Positions 22,495 through 36,492 of a DNA stretch of 64,000 nt are shown one piece after another. How positions within the stretch are numbered: the first letter of the stretch is position 1; each line of letters opens with the position of its first letter. The stretch covers positions 2,728,001 to 2,792,000 of the forward strand of contig NZ_JACCBM010000001.1 in assembly GCF_013409865.1 (NCBI RefSeq). The letters are read 5' to 3'. Both the position numbers and the translations under genes were made by a program. This DNA is from Herbiconiux flava. GTDB lineage: Bacteria > Actinomycetota > Actinomycetes > Actinomycetales > Microbacteriaceae. The notes under the pieces were generated by a model. The model was not told the DNA's origin. It searched no databases and saw only the letters and a list, made by a program, of their open reading frames with translations.

Positions 22495-23405
22495 CGTGCC
22501 ACCAGTCCTTCCGCGCCCGATCCGCGCCACCAGTCGGCGGCCGCCATGGGCTTCTTGCCCGCCGGCTGCACCGTCAGGAGTTCCAGGGGCGCCGTCGCGG
22601 TGCCCACGTGCAGGGTGAGCCCGGATCCGTCGAGGGCGCCGGGGTCGAGGCGCGGGCGGTCGCGCGCCGGCGACGCCTCCAGCACCTTCACGCGCAGCCC
22701 GTCGAGGTCGAACCAGGCGCCGGGCTCGGGCGTCACGCCGCGCAGCCGGGCGTAGACCGTGTCGAGGTCGCGGGTGAAGTCGAGCCGCGCATCCTCGAGG
22801 CCGAGCTTGGGGGCCAGGGTGACCTCGCCCGTCTGCGGGGCCGCGGTGAGGCTGCCGTCGGCGATGCCGTCGACGGTGTCGACCAGCTGCGCGGCGCCCG
22901 AGTCGGCGAGCCGGGCCAGGAGGGAGCCCGAGGTCTCGTGCGCGGCGACCGGGGTCGAGCGCATCGTGAAGACCGGCCCGGCGTCGAGCCCGGGCACCAG
23001 CTGGAACACGGTCGCGCCCGAGACGGTGTCGCCCGCGATGATGCTCCACTGCACGGGCGCCGCCCCGCGCCAGCGCGGCAGCAGCGAGAAGTGCAGGTTG
23101 ATCCAGCCGCGGGCGGGCGTGCTGAGCAGCGGCTCGCGCACGAGCCCGCCGTAGGCGACGATGACGCCGAGCTCGGCGCCGACCGCGGCGATGCGGGCGG
23201 TCGCCTCGTCGTCGAGCCGGTTCGCCTTGACGACCTCGATGCCGAGCTCGTCGGCGGCCGCGGCGACCGGGGACGGCGTGAGCACGCGCTTCCGCCCAAG
23301 CGGTGCGTCCCTCCGGGTGACGACGGCGGCCACCTCGTGCCGCGCGGCCAGAGCCTTCAGGGCGGGCACGGCCACGGCGGGGGTGCCCGCGAAGACGAGT
23401 CTCAT
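22491..23405 (-). CDS. fmt: Methionyl-tRNA formyltransferase
   Basis: 304 residues. Formylates initiator Met-tRNA. The formyl-THF catalytic triad is Asn103, His105 (INLHFSLLPRWRG) and Asp141 (LDAGPVF). The C-terminal OB-like tRNA-binding domain starts near 205. The ATG overlaps the priA stop by 4 nt. No def gene is adjacent. Confidence 0.98.
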   Translation of the reverse strand: MRLVFAGTPAVAVPALKALAARHEVAAVVTRRDAPLGRKRVLTPSPVAAAADELGIEVVKANRLDDEATARIAAVGAELGVIVAYGGLVREPLLSTPARGWINLHFSLLPRWRGAAPVQWSIIAGDTVSGATVFQLVPGLDAGPVFTMRSTPVAAHETSGSLLARLADSGAAQLVDTVDGIADGSLTAAPQTGEVTLAPKLGLEDARLDFTRDLDTVYARLRGVTPEPGAWFDLDGLRVKVLEASPARDRPRLDPGALDGSGLTLHVGTATAPLELLTVQPAGKKPMAAADWWRGSGAEGLVAR

Positions 23406-25582
23406 TCCATGATCTCCGAATCGTCGAGTCGAACCCGCAAGGTGGGCGGCGGCCGGAAGCCCGGGCCGCTGCCCGTCTTCGAGCGACGGGTGGTGGCGTT
23501 CTTCACCACGAGCGCCCGCAGGTGCCGGGCGACCGAGGCGCCGACCGCGTAGTCGAAGCGCACGATGGCTCGCACCATGCCGTCACCCGTGGGCACCGGG
23601 CCCAGGGTATCCATCTTCGCCCATTCGGCCTCGGTGACGAGCCGCTCCAGCTCGGTGAGGGCGTTCGCGACGGTGTCGGCGGCCCCCGTCACGGTCGCCA
23701 GCCGCACGGCCGGCGGGAAGCGCAGCGCGCGCCGGTCGGCCAGCTCGGCCGACGCCACCATCTCCTGCTGCCAGGTCACGAGGGCCTTCGCGAGATCGCC
23801 GCCGACACCCACGAGCACGTTCGGGGCGCGGGGAGCCGACAGCGCGATCGCGTTCGACCACCACCGCAGGCAGTCCTCGGCCACGCGCAGGGACTCCCGG
23901 GCGAGCATCCGCGGGCCGTCGAGCAGCAGCACGGCGCGGTAGCCGCCCTCGGCGACCGGTTCGGCGCCGCGGGTGGCGACGACGAGCGCCGGCTTGTCGT
24001 CGACCGTCAGCACCGTGCGCTCGCCGTCGCTGACGATCACCCGGGTGCCCGGGAACGCCCGGCCGAGCTCGTCGGCGGTGCGGCCCGCGCCGATCGAGGC
24101 GAAGCGGAAGGTGGTGCCGTGGCAGTGCGAGCACGACCAGTTCGCCGCGATCGCCCCGCAGAGGGTGCAGGAGGGCCGCTCCCCCGCCCGGTGCACGTGC
24201 AACGGTCCGCCGCAGACGGTGCAGGCGGCCGGATGCCCGCAGCTCTGACAGGCGAGCACCGGTGCGTAGCCCGGGCGGGCGACCTGCACGAGCACGGGGC
24301 CCTGCTCGAGGGCGCGGCGGGCGGCCTGCCACGCGGCGGTGGGGATGCGGGCGGCGTTCTGCGGAGCATCCGCGTCGTCCTGCTCGGCGGTCGGCAGCAC
24401 GCGGGGCAGGTAGCGCGGGGCCGGGAAGACCGGGTGCAGGAAGCCGAGCTCGACGAGCCGCTCGATGTCGGTGCTGCGCGAGTGCGAGACGAAGGCGAGG
24501 CGGCAGCCCGACTGCTCCTGGCGCACGAGGGCGGCATCGCGGAGGTGCACGTAGGGCGCGAGGGGCTCGGACTGCAGGGAGTCGCCCTCGTCCCAGACGA
24601 TGATCTGGCCGAGGTGCGACACCGGCGCGTAGATGCTCGAGCGGTTGCCCACCACGATGTGGGGGTCGCCGTCGAGTGCCGTGAGGAAGTTGGCGTAGCG
24701 CTCGTTGCGCGCCTGCCGCGCGTCGAGCCGCACGATCGCGTCGCCCGCGCCGAGGTTCTCGAGGGCCTGCTCGACGGCGAGCTGGTCGCGGTAGTCGGGC
24801 ACGGCGACGATGACCGACTCCCCGCCACGGTGCACGGCGGTGGCGAGCTCGGCGATGGTCAGCGCCCAGTGCCCGACCGTGTGCTGCCCGACCGTGTGCT
24901 GCCCGACGCTCTGCTGCCCTGCGGCATCCTGCCCCTGCGTGTGCTGCTGGTCTCCGGATGCGCGCACCGCCGTCACGGTGGCGATCGCGTCGATGGCACT
25001 GCGCGCTCCGGCCTCGGCGAGGTGCATCCCATCGGAGCCCGAGTACCCCGTCAGCGCGAATGCCGTCGGCGTCACCGCCGCTGCTCGAGCGGTGGAATCT
25101 GCCGCGGCCTGCCGCGCCAGGAACGCCTTCTCCACCCGCACGAAGCGCGGCGGGATGGCGAGGCGCACGATGTCGCAGGCGCTGCCGGCCGCGCGGTCGG
25201 CGAGGCGCCGCGCGAGCGCCCACACCTCCGGGGTCAGCACGGGCAGCGGCGACACGACCTCGTCGAGCTCGCTCAGGGCGCGCTCGCCGGGCACGTGGGG
25301 CGTGAGTTCGACGATGTAGCCCCGCGCCGTGCGGCCGGCGGAGCGCAGGGGCACCTTGACCCGCACGCCCGGACGGGCATCCGGAACCAGCGCCACCGGC
25401 ACGAGGTAGTCGAACAGCCGGTCGAGCTGCGGCAGCGGCGACTCGAGCATCACCCGAGCGACGACGCCTGACGTCTCGACTTCGCTCTCGGGCGCCGCGA
25501 CGGGGAGCACAGCGGCATCGGCCTCCGCACCGGCCCCCGCGGGCGCCGTCGCCGGGGCGCCGGGCCGAGCGGCACCCACCAC
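23402..25582 (-). CDS. priA: PriA-like primosomal protein N' with decayed helicase motifs
   Basis: 726 residues. The N-terminal DNA-binding domain (MLESPLPQLDRLFDYLVP onward) and the zinc-binding region CQSCGHPAACTVC, then CTLCG and CSHCHG, are intact. The helicase core is not: no Walker A GxGKT is present, motif II reads IVWDEGD where E. coli has DEEH, and motif III is lost. This is the usual actinobacterial form, thought to act without ATPase activity in replication restart. A run of pentapeptide repeats (QHTVG type) sits just before the degenerate helicase domain. I take the GTG at 25582, 2 nt after metK; the next codon is also GTG. Confidence 0.92.
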   Translation of the reverse strand: MVGAARPGAPATAPAGAGAEADAAVLPVAAPESEVETSGVVARVMLESPLPQLDRLFDYLVPVALVPDARPGVRVKVPLRSAGRTARGYIVELTPHVPGERALSELDEVVSPLPVLTPEVWALARRLADRAAGSACDIVRLAIPPRFVRVEKAFLARQAAADSTARAAAVTPTAFALTGYSGSDGMHLAEAGARSAIDAIATVTAVRASGDQQHTQGQDAAGQQSVGQHTVGQHTVGHWALTIAELATAVHRGGESVIVAVPDYRDQLAVEQALENLGAGDAIVRLDARQARNERYANFLTALDGDPHIVVGNRSSIYAPVSHLGQIIVWDEGDSLQSEPLAPYVHLRDAALVRQEQSGCRLAFVSHSRSTDIERLVELGFLHPVFPAPRYLPRVLPTAEQDDADAPQNAARIPTAAWQAARRALEQGPVLVQVARPGYAPVLACQSCGHPAACTVCGGPLHVHRAGERPSCTLCGAIAANWSCSHCHGTTFRFASIGAGRTADELGRAFPGTRVIVSDGERTVLTVDDKPALVVATRGAEPVAEGGYRAVLLLDGPRMLARESLRVAEDCLRWWSNAIALSAPRAPNVLVGVGGDLAKALVTWQQEMVASAELADRRALRFPPAVRLATVTGAADTVANALTELERLVTEAEWAKMDTLGPVPTGDGMVRAIVRFDYAVGASVARHLRALVVKNATTRRSKTGSGPGFRPPPTLRVRLDDSEIME
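24871..24945 (-). repeat. Five 15-bp tandem repeats inside priA
   Basis: Two exact units (GCCCGACCGTGTGCT) and three diverged ones encode QHTQG-QDAAG-QQSVG-QHTVG-QHTVG in the PriA linker. The multiple-of-three period keeps the frame open. Confidence 0.85.
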
Positions 25583-25584
25583 GG

Positions 25585-26793
25585 TCAGAGCCCCGCGGCG
25601 GACCGGATCTCGTCGACCCGGTCGAGGCGCTCCCAGGTGAAGTCGGGGAGCTCGCGGCCGAAGTGCCCGTAGGCGGCCGTCTGGGCGTAGATGGGGCGCA
25701 GCAGGTCGAGGTCGCGGATGATCGCCGCCGGCCGCAGGTCGAACACGTCCCGAAGTGCCGAGGTGATGACCTCGTCGCTCACCACGCCCGTGCCGAAGGT
25801 CTCGACGTAGAAGCCGACCGGGGCCGACTTGCCGATGGCGTACGCGATCTGCACCTCGAGCCGCGACGCGAGCCCGGCGGCCACGGCGTTCTTCGCAACC
25901 CAGCGCATGGCGTAGGCGGCCGAGCGGTCGACCTTCGACGGGTCTTTTCCGCTGAAGGCACCGCCACCGTGGCGCGCGGCCCCGCCGTAGGTGTCGACGA
26001 TGATCTTGCGGCCGGTCAGCCCGGCGTCGCCCTGCGGCCCGCCGATCTCGAAGCGACCGGTCGGGTTGATCAGGATGCGCGCCTCGCGGGAGGACAGCGA
26101 CACCCCGTCGGCCTCGGCCTGCAGCAGCACGGGGCGGATGACCGTCTCCTCGACCTCGCGGCGCAGCTCGTCGAGCCCCACCGACGGCGCGTGCTGGGTG
26201 GACAGCACCACCGTGTCGACGGTCTTCGGCACGACGCCGTCGTAGCCGACCGTGACCTGGGTCTTGCCGTCGGGCCGGAGGTAGTCGAGCACGCCCTCCT
26301 TGCGCACGGCCGCGAGCCGGGCCGAGAGCCGGTGCGCCAGCCAGATCGGCAGCGGCATGAGCTGCGGCGTCTCGGTGGTGGCGTAGCCGAACATGATGCC
26401 CTGGTCGCCCGCGCCCTGCCGGTCGGCCTCGTCGGTGGAGGAGCCCTCGCGAGTCTCGAAGGCATTGTCGACGCCCTGGGCGATGTCGGGCGACTGCCCG
26501 CCGATGGACACCGACACGCCGCAGGAGCGCCCGTCGAACCAGACGTCGCTCGAGGTGTAGCCGATCGAGGAGATCTTCTCGCGCACGAGTGCCGGGATCT
26601 CGACGTAGCCGCTCGTCGTGACCTCGCCCGCCACGTGCACGAGCCCGGTGGTGACGAGCGTCTCGACCGCGACGCGCGAGTGCGGGTCTTCGGTGAGCAG
26701 CGCGTCGAGGATGGTGTCGGAGACCTGGTCGCAGATCTTGTCGGGGTGGCCCTCGGTGACGGATTCGGACGTGAAGAGGCGAAGGGAGGTCAT
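25585..26793 (-). CDS. metK: S-adenosylmethionine synthase
   Basis: 402 residues. Makes SAM from methionine and ATP. Signatures [21 protein letters not shown] and [19 protein letters not shown] are complete. Shine-Dalgarno AGGAG; the ATG overlaps the coaBC stop (ATGA), and priA follows after 2 nt. SAM is used by RsmB, encoded three genes downstream. Confidence 0.99.
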   Translation of the reverse strand: MTSLRLFTSESVTEGHPDKICDQVSDTILDALLTEDPHSRVAVETLVTTGLVHVAGEVTTSGYVEIPALVREKISSIGYTSSDVWFDGRSCGVSVSIGGQSPDIAQGVDNAFETREGSSTDEADRQGAGDQGIMFGYATTETPQLMPLPIWLAHRLSARLAAVRKEGVLDYLRPDGKTQVTVGYDGVVPKTVDTVVLSTQHAPSVGLDELRREVEETVIRPVLLQAEADGVSLSSREARILINPTGRFEIGGPQGDAGLTGRKIIVDTYGGAARHGGGAFSGKDPSKVDRSAAYAMRWVAKNAVAAGLASRLEVQIAYAIGKSAPVGFYVETFGTGVVSDEVITSALRDVFDLRPAAIIRDLDLLRPIYAQTAAYGHFGRELPDFTWERLDRVDEIRSAAGL

Positions 26794-28046
26794 GGTGCTC
26801 CTGATAGGGCGGCGGCGAACACACCGAGGATGTCATCAGCCACCGACGTCTTGCTGCCGGATGCCTCGACGACTATAGCCCCGGCGGCATCCAGCACCAG
26901 GACCGTGTTGCTCTCCGTGGCGAAGCCCGTGCTCCAGCCGACGCCGTTCACCACGAGGAAGTCGCAGCCCTTGCGGGCGATCTTCGCGCGGCCGAGCGCG
27001 AGCAGTTCCTCGCGCGTGTCGGCGGTCTCGGCGGCGAAGCCGACCACGAGACGCCCGTCGCGGGGGCCGGCCGAGATCGTCGCGAGGATGTCGGGGTTCT
27101 GCACCAGCTCGAGCGTCAGCCGCTCGCCGGTGGCGGTCTTCTTGATCTTGGAGTCGCTGACCGAGACGGGACGGTAGTCGCTCACGGCCGCCGCCATCAC
27201 GGTGAGGTCGTTCTCGGGCGCCGCCACGGTCGTGGCCGCCAGCAGCTCGGCGGCGGTCTCGACGCGCACGACGTCGACGCCCTCGGGCAGCCCCACCTCG
27301 ACGTGCGCGGCGATCAGCGTCACGTGCGCGCCGCGGTCGCGGGCGGCGGAGGCGATGGCCACGCCCTGCTTGCCGCTCGAGCGGTTGCCGATGTAGCGCA
27401 CGGGGTCGAGGGGCTCGCGGGTGCCTCCCGCCGTCACGAGAACCCGCCGGCCCTCCAGGTCCCGGATGCGCGCCGAGCCGTCACCCGTGCCGGGACGGTC
27501 GGGCCCCTTCGTCGTGGCAGCCCCCGCCGCGATCTCGAGCGCCGCGGCCACGATCTCGTCGGGCTCCGCCATCCGCCCGACCCCGGAGTCGGCACCGGTG
27601 AGCTGCCCGCTGACGGGCCCCACGAGGTGCACCCCGCGCGAGCGCAGCGTGGCCACGTTCGCGACGGTGGCCGGGTTCTGCCACATCTCGGTGTGCATCG
27701 CGGGCGCGATGACGAGTGGCGCCCGGCTGGCGAGCACCGTGTTGCCGAGCAGGTCGTCGGCGAGCCCGGCGGCGAGCTTCGCGATGGTGTTCGCGGTGGC
27801 CGGGGCGATGACGATGAGCTCGGCGGCCTGGCCGATGGCCACGTGCCGCACCTGGGCGACGCCGTCGTACAGGTCGGTCGAGACCGTGTTGCGCGAGATC
27901 GCCTCGAGCGTCGGCCGCCCCACGAACTTGAGGGCGTGCTCGGTGGCGACCACGTGCACGTCATGCCCACGCAGAACGAGACCACGGATGACGTTCACGG
28001 CCTTGTAGGCCGCGATGCCACCCGTGATCCCGACGACGATGTTCAA
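26790..28046 (-). CDS. coaBC: Bifunctional phosphopantothenoylcysteine decarboxylase/synthetase
   Basis: 418 residues. The CoaC flavoprotein domain (1-185) has the catalytic His68 (VRHVAIG), the substrate clamp PAMHTEMW and the GVGRMAEP flap. The CoaB CTP-dependent synthetase domain (200-418) has [20 protein letters not shown] and the lysine loop SDSKIKK. The start is TTG at 28046 with CGGAG upstream. A 34-nt gap separates it from rpoZ. Confidence 0.98.
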   Translation of the reverse strand: MNIVVGITGGIAAYKAVNVIRGLVLRGHDVHVVATEHALKFVGRPTLEAISRNTVSTDLYDGVAQVRHVAIGQAAELIVIAPATANTIAKLAAGLADDLLGNTVLASRAPLVIAPAMHTEMWQNPATVANVATLRSRGVHLVGPVSGQLTGADSGVGRMAEPDEIVAAALEIAAGAATTKGPDRPGTGDGSARIRDLEGRRVLVTAGGTREPLDPVRYIGNRSSGKQGVAIASAARDRGAHVTLIAAHVEVGLPEGVDVVRVETAAELLAATTVAAPENDLTVMAAAVSDYRPVSVSDSKIKKTATGERLTLELVQNPDILATISAGPRDGRLVVGFAAETADTREELLALGRAKIARKGCDFLVVNGVGWSTGFATESNTVLVLDAAGAIVVEASGSKTSVADDILGVFAAALSGAP

Positions 28047-28080
28047 TTGCGCTCCGATGAGAGGAGGACGAACGGGGGTG

Positions 28081-28344
28081 CTACTCGATGGGCGCCGCGG
28101 GGCGGATCGTCAGCTTGTCCTCGTTGATCTCGTGCATGGCGACCGAGAGCGGCTTGTCGTCGATGGTCGAGTCGACCAGCGGGCCGACGTTGTCGAAGAG
28201 GCTTCCCTCGTGCAGGTCGGCGTAGTAGTCGTTGATCTGGCGAGCGCGCTTGGAGGCGAAGATCACCAGGGCGTACTTCGAGTCGACCTTCGAGAGCAGC
28301 TCGTCGATGGGCGGGTCGATGATGCCGAGTTTGTTGGTGGGCAC
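28081..28344 (-). CDS. rpoZ: RNA polymerase omega subunit
   Basis: 87 residues with this start. [20 protein letters not shown] and [11 protein letters not shown] are the omega signature; the protein assists RNAP assembly and ppGpp response. A GTG at 28353 overlaps the gmk stop, but the Shine-Dalgarno AAGGAG (28353-28358) abuts it; the same element is 8 nt before the GTG at 28344, so I choose that one. The 90-residue alternative remains possible. Confidence 0.95.
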   Translation of the reverse strand: MPTNKLGIIDPPIDELLSKVDSKYALVIFASKRARQINDYYADLHEGSLFDNVGPLVDSTIDDKPLSVAMHEINEDKLTIRPAAPIE

Positions 28345-28349
28345 GGTGT

Positions 28350-29264
28350 TCACTCCTTGCTGGGAAGGTCAGTCGCCTTCTGAATCTGCATCAATTCTAC
28401 GACCTCCGCCGCCGCGGCCTGCACATCGCGGTTCACGACGCGGAAGTCGAACTCGTCCTGGGCCGCCAGTTCGACCTTCGCGGTGGTCAGTCTGCGCTCC
28501 TGCTCCTCGGCCGTCTCGGTGCCGCGGCCGATCAGCCGGCGCACCAGTTCGTCCCAGGTCGGGGGCAGCAGGAACACGAGCGTGGCGCTCGGCTCGGCTG
28601 CCTTCACCTGGCGGGCGCCCTGGATGTCGATCTCGAGCAGCACGCTCGTCCCGGCCGCGAGGGCGCGGTCGATCGGGGTGCGCGGCGTGCCGTAGCGCGA
28701 CTTGTTGTGCACCACGGCCCACTCGAGGAACTCCCCCGCCTCGATCATCCGGTCGAACTCCTCGTCGGAGACGAAGTAGTAGCTCACGCCCTCGACCTCG
28801 CCCGGGCGCGGCGCCCGCGTGGTGGCCGAGACCGAGAGGTGCACCTCGGGGTAGTTCTCGCGGATGTACGTGGACACGGTGCCCTTGCCGACCGCCGTCG
28901 GCCCGGCCAGCACGACCAGGCGGCTGTCGCCGGTGGCCGCGACCTTGGGCGCCCGGCGCTCGAGGTACTCCCGGAGCCGCTGCTGCTGGTGCACCCCGAG
29001 TCCCGACAGGCGCTTCGACGCCGCGATGCCGAGCGAGTCCATCACGCGTTCGATCCGCACGGGCCCGAGGCCGGGGATGGCCATCAGCAGGTCGCGCACG
29101 CGCATGCCGGCCTCGATGCTCTCAGTGCTGCCGAGGGCGGTCTCGAGCACGGCGACGGCGCTCAGCCGCCGCTCGGTGACGGCTCGCTTGACGGATGCAC
29201 GGGCACGCCGGGCCGCTACGGCGGCCCGGCTGGCGGCGACACGGTCCACATCGGGCGGGTTCAT
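28350..29264 (-). CDS. gmk: Actinobacterial IHF (mIHF) domain fused to guanylate kinase
   Basis: 304 residues, about 100 more than a normal guanylate kinase. Residues 8-105 match the actinobacterial integration host factor: basic N-terminal helix [12 protein letters not shown], helix-two-turn-helix core [19 protein letters not shown] and the end [14 protein letters not shown]. Residues 114-300 are the kinase, with the P-loop GPTAVGKGT (121-129), [11 protein letters not shown] and the lid. In Mycobacterium, mihF and gmk are separate adjacent genes, so this is a fusion of neighbours. ATGA overlap with pyrF. Confidence 0.93.
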   Translation of the reverse strand: MNPPDVDRVAASRAAVAARRARASVKRAVTERRLSAVAVLETALGSTESIEAGMRVRDLLMAIPGLGPVRIERVMDSLGIAASKRLSGLGVHQQQRLREYLERRAPKVAATGDSRLVVLAGPTAVGKGTVSTYIRENYPEVHLSVSATTRAPRPGEVEGVSYYFVSDEEFDRMIEAGEFLEWAVVHNKSRYGTPRTPIDRALAAGTSVLLEIDIQGARQVKAAEPSATLVFLLPPTWDELVRRLIGRGTETAEEQERRLTTAKVELAAQDEFDFRVVNRDVQAAAAEVVELMQIQKATDLPSKE

Positions 29265-30135
29265 CGCAGCACCTCTCCGAGAGCGGCGCTCTCGCGTTCG
29301 ATCGCCTCGGCGAGGCCGGCGGCCCCGGCGGGGCTGGCGGAGCCGAGGGCGAGCACGGAGCGGGACACGCTCACCACGACGTTCGGCGCGAGCTGCCCGA
29401 AGACGGCGGGGATGGAGTCGAACGAGGCACCCTGGAAGCCGAAGCCCGGCGCGAGCACCGGCGTGGTCGAGAGGGTGCGGCCGGCGTCGCCGGTGAAGCC
29501 GTAGTCCTCGAGGCGCTGGGTGGCGCCGAGCACCAGACCGTGGTCGCCGAGGCGGGTGCGGTCGGTGTTGCGGGCGGCGACCTCGTCGGCGACGAGTCGC
29601 GCGACCGTGCGCCCGGGGTTCTCGCCCGCATCCGTCGTCGCCGTCTGCAGCACGCGCGCCTCGGGGTTGGAGGTCGCGCTCAGCACGAAGGCCCCCTTGC
29701 CGGCGGCCTCGGCGGTGTCGAGCAGACCGCTGAGGGCTCCGACGCCGGTGTACGCGGTGACGGTCAGTGCGTCGACCTCGAGCGACGAGCCCGCGGTGAG
29801 CCAGGCCGCCGCGTAGCCGTCGTTGGTGGAGCCGATGTCACCGCGCTTGGCGTCGCCGATCACGAGCAGGCCGACGGCGCGGGCGGCGGCGAGCACGTCC
29901 TCCAGAGCGGCGAAGCCCGCCGAGCCGAAGGACTCGAAGAACGCCACCTGCGGCTTGACGATGCCGACCCGGCCCGCGGCCGCCTCGACGACCCGCAGGC
30001 CGAAGTCGCGCACGCCCGCGGCGTCGCGCCCGAGGCCCCACTCCTGAAGGAGGTAGGGGTGCGGGTCGATGCCGACGCACAGGTGACCGTGCGCCGCGAA
30101 CGCGCCGTCGAGGCGGGCGCCGAAGGGAGCGCCGC

Positions 30136-30139
<4 letters not shown>
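29261..30139 (-). CDS. pyrF: Orotidine 5'-phosphate decarboxylase, type 2
   Basis: 292 residues. Last step of UMP synthesis. The catalytic tetrad lies in DAKRGDIG (Asp96, Lys98, Asp101), and CVGIDPHP near the N-terminus is the actinobacterial long-type signature. The start is GTG, overlapping the carB stop (GTGA). Confidence 0.98.
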
Positions 30140-33446
<3,307 letters not shown>

Positions 33447-33447
<1 letters not shown>

Positions 33448-34628
33448 TACTCGTGGTCTCCTTCGGAGGAAGCGGTGGGAAGCTGGCCGTCGGGCGACTC
33501 GCGTCGCGCGAGCACCATCTCGCGGAAGCGGTCGAACAGGTACATGGAGTCGTGCGGGCCGGCGGCGGCCTCGGGGTGGTACTGCACCGAGAAGGCGTCG
33601 ATGTCGAGGCAGCGGATGCCCTCGACCACGTCGTCGTTCAGGCTGACGTGGCTCACCTCGACCCGTCCGAAGCCGGCGGGCGAGTCGACGACGCCCTCGC
33701 GGGGCGCGTCGACGGCGAAGCCGTGGTTCTGGCTGGTGATCTCGACCCGGCCGGTGAGCTTGTCGAGCACGGGCTGGTTGATGCCGCGGTGCCCGAAGGG
33801 CAGCTTGTAGGTGCCGAAGCCGAGCGCCCGTCCGAGCAGCTGGTTGCCGAAGCAGATGCCGAAGTAGGGCACGCCGCTCTTCAGCACCTCGCGCAGCAGC
33901 TCGACATGGCTCTCGGAGGCCTCGGGGTCGCCCGGGCCGTTGCTGTAGAAGAGGGCATCCGGAGCGAGCTCGAGCACCTCGTCGACCGTGACCGACTCGG
34001 GCAGCACCTCGACGTCGAGCCCGCGCTCGGCGAGGTAGTTCAGCGTGGAGGTCTTGACGCCCAGGTCGAGCACCGCGACCGAGCCGACGCGCTCGCCGAC
34101 GGCGGGCACCTGGTAGCGCTCGCGGGTCGACACGACGCTCGACAGCTTCTGGCCGGCCATCTCGGCACCGGCGCGCACGGCGCCGAGCTGCTCGGTGGCG
34201 GAGAGCTCGTACTCCGCGCCCGAGAAGATGCCCGCGCGCATGGCGCCGGCGCTGCGGATGTGGCGGGTGACCGCACGGGTGTCGATGCCCGAGATGCCCA
34301 CCACCCCGTCGGTCTCGAGGTCGTCGTCGAGGCTGCGCTGGGCACGGAAGTTCGACACGACGCGGGAGGGGTCGCGCACGACGTAGCCAGCGACCCAGAT
34401 CTTCGCCGACTCCTTGTCGGTGTCGTTGACGCCCGTGTTGCCGATGTGCGGCGCGGTCTGCATGACGATCTGGCCGGCGTAGGAGGGGTCGGTCAGCGTC
34501 TCCTGGTAGCCGGTCATGCCGGTGGCGAAGACGGCCTCGCCGAGGGTGCGCCCGCGGGCTCCGTAGGCTCGGCCCTCGAAGCGCCGACCGTCTTCCAGCA
34601 CGAGCACGGCGGGTTCGGTTGTGATCAC
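33447..34628 (-). CDS. carA: Carbamoyl-phosphate synthase small subunit
   Basis: 393 residues. N-terminal CPSase small domain (1-150) and C-terminal class I glutaminase with Cys259 in YFGICFGNQ and the His351/Glu353 pair in QYHPEA. It delivers ammonia to CarB. The start is GTG, overlapping the upstream PH-like gene stop (GTGA). Confidence 0.99.
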
Positions 34629-35158
34629 GACGAGGTTCCTCCCTGAGGGGTGTTGTTCGGGATGATGGCGCCGGCGGCGTCGATCAGCCGGCCCGCGTCA
34701 CCGAGATCGGTGGCGCGGACGTAGCTCTCGACCTCGGCCGGGCCGGTGGTGGAGTCGTAGGTCCAGTCGATGCGCACGAGCCCGCCGGGCTCGACGACAC
34801 GGTCGATGGTCCAGGTGGAGGTGCCCACCGAGCGCAGGCGCTCGCGGACGATGAAGGTCTCGGGTTCGCCGGGGATGACCAGCGACAGGCCGGTCTCCCG
34901 CACGGTGAGCACACCGCGGCCGCGGAAGGCGAGGCCCGGGATGGTCAGCCGGTTCAGCGGGTCGCCCGCCGCGGTGGTGGCGACGTAGAGAACGGATGCC
35001 CGGGCGAGCTCCCGGCCGCGCGCGGCCTCGGCCGGAGCATCCGTCGCCCGGCCGAACGCCGACTGGCGGTGGCGCCTCGCCCGCCAGGCCCAGACCATGG
35101 CGCCGAGCACGAGCGCGGCGAACAGGGTGACGAGCACCCCGGGGACGAGCCGCTCCAT
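34625..35158 (-). CDS. Membrane protein with PH-like domain in the pyr operon
   Basis: 177 residues. One N-terminal transmembrane helix (about 5-25) then a basic WRARRHRQ stretch and a roughly 130-residue PH-like beta domain. Mycobacterium Rv1382 occupies the same place between pyrC and carA, and the association is widespread in actinobacteria, but no function is known. The ATG overlaps the pyrC stop by one base. Confidence 0.8.
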   Translation of the reverse strand: MERLVPGVLVTLFAALVLGAMVWAWRARRHRQSAFGRATDAPAEAARGRELARASVLYVATTAAGDPLNRLTIPGLAFRGRGVLTVRETGLSLVIPGEPETFIVRERLRSVGTSTWTIDRVVEPGGLVRIDWTYDSTTGPAEVESYVRATDLGDAGRLIDAAGAIIPNNTPQGGTSS

Positions 35159-36492
35159 CAGCGCACCGCCGCATCGGCCGCATCGGCCGCTTCGCCCACG
35201 GGAGCCAGCACACCGTCGCGAAGGGTGGCGAAGCCCTCGTGGAAGGTCCAGCGCACGCTGCCCGAGAGGGTGGCGCCGAGGTAGGGCGAGTTCTGGCTGC
35301 GGCCGTGCAGGCGCTCGAGGTCGAACACGCTCGAGGCGGTCGGGTCGACGAGCGTGACGTTCGCGGGCGCGCCGTCCTCGAAGGCGTGGGAGTGCCTCTC
35401 CAGACGACCGATGGCGGCGGGGGCCTGGGAGAGCACCCGGGCGACGCCGGCCCAGTCGAGCAGCCCGGTGTCGACGAGCGCGGTCTGCACCACGGGCAGG
35501 GCCGACTCGAGGCCGACCATGCCGAAGGCCGCCGCATCCCACTCGCACTCCTTCGCCTCGCGCGGGTGCGGGGCGTGGTCGGTGGCGATGATGTCGATCG
35601 TGCCGTCGGCGACCGCCTCGCGGAGCGCCTGCACGTCCTCGTCACGGCGGAGCGGCGGGTTCACCTTGTAGCGGGCGTCGTAGCTGCGGATGAGCTCCTC
35701 GGTGAGGAGGAGGTGGTGCGGTGTCGCCTCGGCGGTGACCTGGATGCCCCGGGCTTTCGCCCACCGGATCACGTCGACCGAGCCGGCAGTGGAGAGATGG
35801 CAGATGTGCAGGCGGGCGCCGACGTGCTCGGCGAGCAGCACGTCGCGGGCGATGATGGACTCCTCGGCGACGGCGGGCCAGCCCTTGAGGCCCAGCTCGC
35901 TGCTCAGGGAGCCCTCGTTCATCTGGGCGTTCTCGGTCAGCCGCGGGTCTTGCGCGTGCTGGGCGATCACGCCGTCGAAGGTCTTGACGTACTCGAGCGC
36001 GCGGCGCATCAGCAGCGAGTCGTGCACGCACTTCCCGTCGTCGGAGAAGACCCGCACGCCGGCGCGCGACTGGGCCATCGCTCCGATCTCGCTGAGGCGC
36101 TCGCCGCCGAGGCCCACCGTGACGGCGCCGATCGGGCGCACGGTCGCGTAGCCGGCGGCGCGGCCGAGGGCCTGCACCTGCTCGACGACGCCCGCGGTGT
36201 CGGAGACGGGCAGCGTGTTGGCCATGGCGAAGACGGCGGTGAAGCCGCCGGCCGCGGCGGCGCGAGTGCCGGTGAGCACCGTCTCGCTCTGCTCGAAGCC
36301 GGGCTCGCGGAGGTGGGTGTGCAGGTCGACGAGGCCGGGCAGGGCCACGAGGCCCGCGGCGTCGACGACCGTGGCGCCCGCAGCGACCGCGCCGGTCGTG
36401 GTCGACACGATGCGGCCGGCCTCGATCAGGATGTCGGCGCCGGCGCCGCTCGGCAGGGTCGCGCCCTTCAGCAGGTAGCTCTGCTCGCTCAA
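35158..36492 (-). CDS. pyrC: Dihydroorotase, class I
   Basis: 444 residues. Cyclises carbamoyl aspartate. Metal ligands are visible in [10 protein letters not shown] (His58, His60), [13 protein letters not shown] and TDHAPH (Asp305). I place the start at TTG 36492 because it overlaps the pyrB stop (TTGA), has GAGAGG upstream, and begins the family-typical strand; no ATG or GTG is close by. Confidence 0.97.
   Translation of the reverse strand: MSEQSYLLKGATLPSGAGADILIEAGRIVSTTTGAVAAGATVVDAAGLVALPGLVDLHTHLREPGFEQSETVLTGTRAAAAGGFTAVFAMANTLPVSDTAGVVEQVQALGRAAGYATVRPIGAVTVGLGGERLSEIGAMAQSRAGVRVFSDDGKCVHDSLLMRRALEYVKTFDGVIAQHAQDPRLTENAQMNEGSLSSELGLKGWPAVAEESIIARDVLLAEHVGARLHICHLSTAGSVDVIRWAKARGIQVTAEATPHHLLLTEELIRSYDARYKVNPPLRRDEDVQALREAVADGTIDIIATDHAPHPREAKECEWDAAAFGMVGLESALPVVQTALVDTGLLDWAGVARVLSQAPAAIGRLERHSHAFEDGAPANVTLVDPTASSVFDLERLHGRSQNSPYLGATLSGSVRWTFHEGFATLRDGVLAPVGEAADAADAAVR

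Noticed and set aside
22320..22500. Gly/Ser-coding GC repeats considered as a CRISPR-like or structural DNA repeat
   Set aside because: The repeats are short, irregular and explained by the low-complexity N-terminus of RsmB.
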